Positions 5,276 through 6,308 of a stretch of DNA of 6,308 nucleotides are shown piece after piece. The DNA comes from JASFRI01 sp050115015 (lineage in GTDB: Bacteria; Acidobacteriota; Polarisedimenticolia; CBDVAL01). The position numbers were made by a program, and so were the translations under genes. Where the stretch lies: contig JASFRI010000251.1 in assembly GCA_050115015.1 (NCBI GenBank), positions 1-6,308 on the forward strand. Reading direction: 5' to 3'. A model generated the notes under the pieces. The model saw only the letters and a program-made list of their open reading frames with translations, was not told the DNA's origin and made no database searches. The number at the start of each line of letters is the position of its first letter. Position 1 is the stretch's first letter.

Positions 5276-6308
5276 ATGTCGACGGATTTCCCGCGAGAGC
5301 CCGCGAAGGGACCCCGTTCCGAAGCTCCACCGTCCGGAGGCAACGGACGACCCGCCTCCTCCCCGGGGCCCGCCCCGGCGAGCGCCCGGGCCTCCGTGCC
5401 CGAGGAGGGCGCCCTCCCGGCGGAACGGCCGACCGTCAGCCCCGACATCCTCCGCGAGGACGAGCGCATTCATCTGTCCCGTATCGGGACGCATCCGGCC
5501 CCCGAGCAGGTCGTCCTGGAGCGCCGGTTCACCCGCCCGGGCCAGGATCCCTTCGACGAGGTGGAGTGGGAGGCCCGCACCGCCACGATCTCCGGATCCG
5601 ACGGAGAGGTCGTCTTCGAGCAGCGGGACGTGGAGGTCCCGAAGAGCTGGTCCCAGCTCGCCACGAACGTCGTCGCCTCCAAGTACTTCCGCGGCCAGAT
5701 CGACACCCCGGAGCGTGAGCGCTCCGCCCGGCAGCTGATCGGCCGGGTGGTCGACACCATCACGGGCTGGGGCCGCCGCGGCGGTTACTTCGTGTCGCCG
5801 GACGAGGCGGAGACCTTCCACGGCGAGCTCAAGTGGCTGCTGCTGCATCAGCACCTGTCCTTCAACTCCCCCGTCTGGTTCAACTGCGGCGTGGAGGAGA
5901 AGCCCCAGTGCTCGGCGTGCTTCATCAACTCCGTCCAGGACACCATGACCTCCATCCTGACCCTGGCCAAGACGGAGGGGATGCTGTTCAAGTTCGGCTC
6001 GGGGACCGGCTCGAACCTCTCCGCGATCCGCTCCAGCCGCGAGCGGCTCGCCGGCGGGGGAACCGCGTCCGGACCCGTCTCCTTCATGAAGGGGTACGAC
6101 GCCTTCGCGGGCGTCATCAAGAGCGGCGGGAAGACCCGTCGTGCCGCGAAGATGGTCATCCTGGACATCGACCACCCGGACATCACCGAGTTCATCCGTT
6201 CCAAAGCGGAGGAAGAGCGCAAGGCCTGGGCGCTGATCGAGGCGGGGTACGACTCCTCGCTGGACGGCCCGGCATACTCCTCCGTGTTCTTCCAGAACGC
6301 CAATCACT
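5276..6308 (+). CDS. nrdJ: Adenosylcobalamin-dependent ribonucleotide reductase, class II (3' partial)
   Basis: The first 344 codons of an enzyme that reduces ribonucleotides to deoxyribonucleotides using coenzyme B12 as radical source, in the cytoplasm and independent of oxygen. Residues 1-55 are rich in Pro, Ala, Ser and Gly and look disordered. The conserved protein follows: VVLERRF 79-85, DEVEWEART 94-102, KYFRGQ 136-141, the LSFNSPVWFNCG block 194-205, CSACFINSVQDTM 212-224, the GMLFKFGSGTGSNLSAIRSS segment 235-254, GGGTASGPVSFMKG 260-273, KSGGKTRRAAKMV 282-294, DHPDI 299-303 and FFQNANH 338-344. C215 is the likely first redox-active cysteine; C212 is an extra nearby one. The radical-bearing cysteine and the C-terminal redox tail lie beyond the right edge. 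The frame has no stop from ATG to the window end. Family recognition is by motif memory, strongest with the large B12-dependent type found in actinomycetes and deltaproteobacteria. It has its own promoter and NrdR-type sites, so is probably a separate unit from the ABC operon. Confidence 0.95.
   Translation, partial: MSTDFPREPAKGPRSEAPPSGGNGRPASSPGPAPASARASVPEEGALPAERPTVSPDILREDERIHLSRIGTHPAPEQVVLERRFTRPGQDPFDEVEWEARTATISGSDGEVVFEQRDVEVPKSWSQLATNVVASKYFRGQIDTPERERSARQLIGRVVDTITGWGRRGGYFVSPDEAETFHGELKWLLLHQHLSFNSPVWFNCGVEEKPQCSACFINSVQDTMTSILTLAKTEGMLFKFGSGTGSNLSAIRSSRERLAGGGTASGPVSFMKGYDAFAGVIKSGGKTRRAAKMVILDIDHPDITEFIRSKAEEERKAWALIEAGYDSSLDGPAYSSVFFQNANH

Noticed and set aside
5019..5276. 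An 85-codon + strand frame ending at the nrdJ start
   Set aside because: It begins inside the NrdR-box candidate and runs through the -35 and -10 elements, has no ribosome-binding site and no recognisable similarity.
5074..5718. A 214-codon + strand frame overlapping the leader and nrdJ
   Set aside because: It is out of frame with the conserved nrdJ sequence, is mostly Arg, Gly and Pro, and has no ribosome-binding site.
4721..6307. A 528-codon open frame on the - strand
   Set aside because: It covers the end of the ABC gene, both promoter candidates and the start of nrdJ in antisense, with composition typical of a shadow frame. nrdJ on the + strand explains 5276-6308.

Overview
The window comes from a bacterial chromosome with high GC, roughly 70% judged by eye. 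No phage, transposon, CRISPR or toxin-antitoxin signature is visible. The gene content (thymidylate kinase, clamp-loader delta prime, a two-subunit ABC exporter and a B12-dependent ribonucleotide reductase) is housekeeping plus transport. A class II reductase, adjacent tmk-holB and strong Shine-Dalgarno sequences fit several high-GC lineages, for example deltaproteobacteria-like, Acidobacteria-like or NC10/Rokubacteria-like groups. The sequence alone does not allow a firm phylum.

Layout. Positions 2-4872 hold four tightly packed genes on the + strand: the 3' end of tmk, holB, and two half-transporter ABC genes. Spacings are 4 nt, then a 4-nt ATGA overlap, then a 4-nt GTGA overlap, so this looks like one translationally coupled operon that begins left of the window. 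The two ABC subunits have complementary ATPase motifs. The first has Asp (D531) in place of the catalytic Glu but a perfect LSGGQ. The second has the catalytic Glu (E518) but a modified LSVGE signature. This is the pattern of a heterodimeric exporter with one degenerate and one active ATP site (MdlAB/BmrCD/TM287-288/LmrCD type).

Positions 4873-5275 (403 nt) hold no gene but look like a rich control region for the next gene. I see two candidate sigma70-type promoters (4885-4913 and 5035-5064, the latter with a perfect TTGACA and an extended -10). There are two candidate NrdR boxes whose starts lie exactly 31 bp apart (4981 and 5012), one DnaA-box-like 9-mer (4932-4940), and a ladder of CCACA repeats every 22-23 bp. 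Downstream of the second promoter is a predicted leader of about 205 nt with several inverted repeats and a strong AGGAGG ribosome-binding site.

Positions 5276-6308 hold the first 344 codons of nrdJ, the adenosylcobalamin-dependent (class II) ribonucleotide reductase, which runs off the right edge. The frame is open from its ATG to the end of the window and its family motifs are clear. tmk (dTMP to dTDP), nrdJ (ribonucleotides to deoxyribonucleotides) and holB (loading of the replicative clamp) all serve DNA replication. The ABC exporter is the odd neighbour. I did not find a new defence or mobile system. The most informative part is the nrdJ control region.
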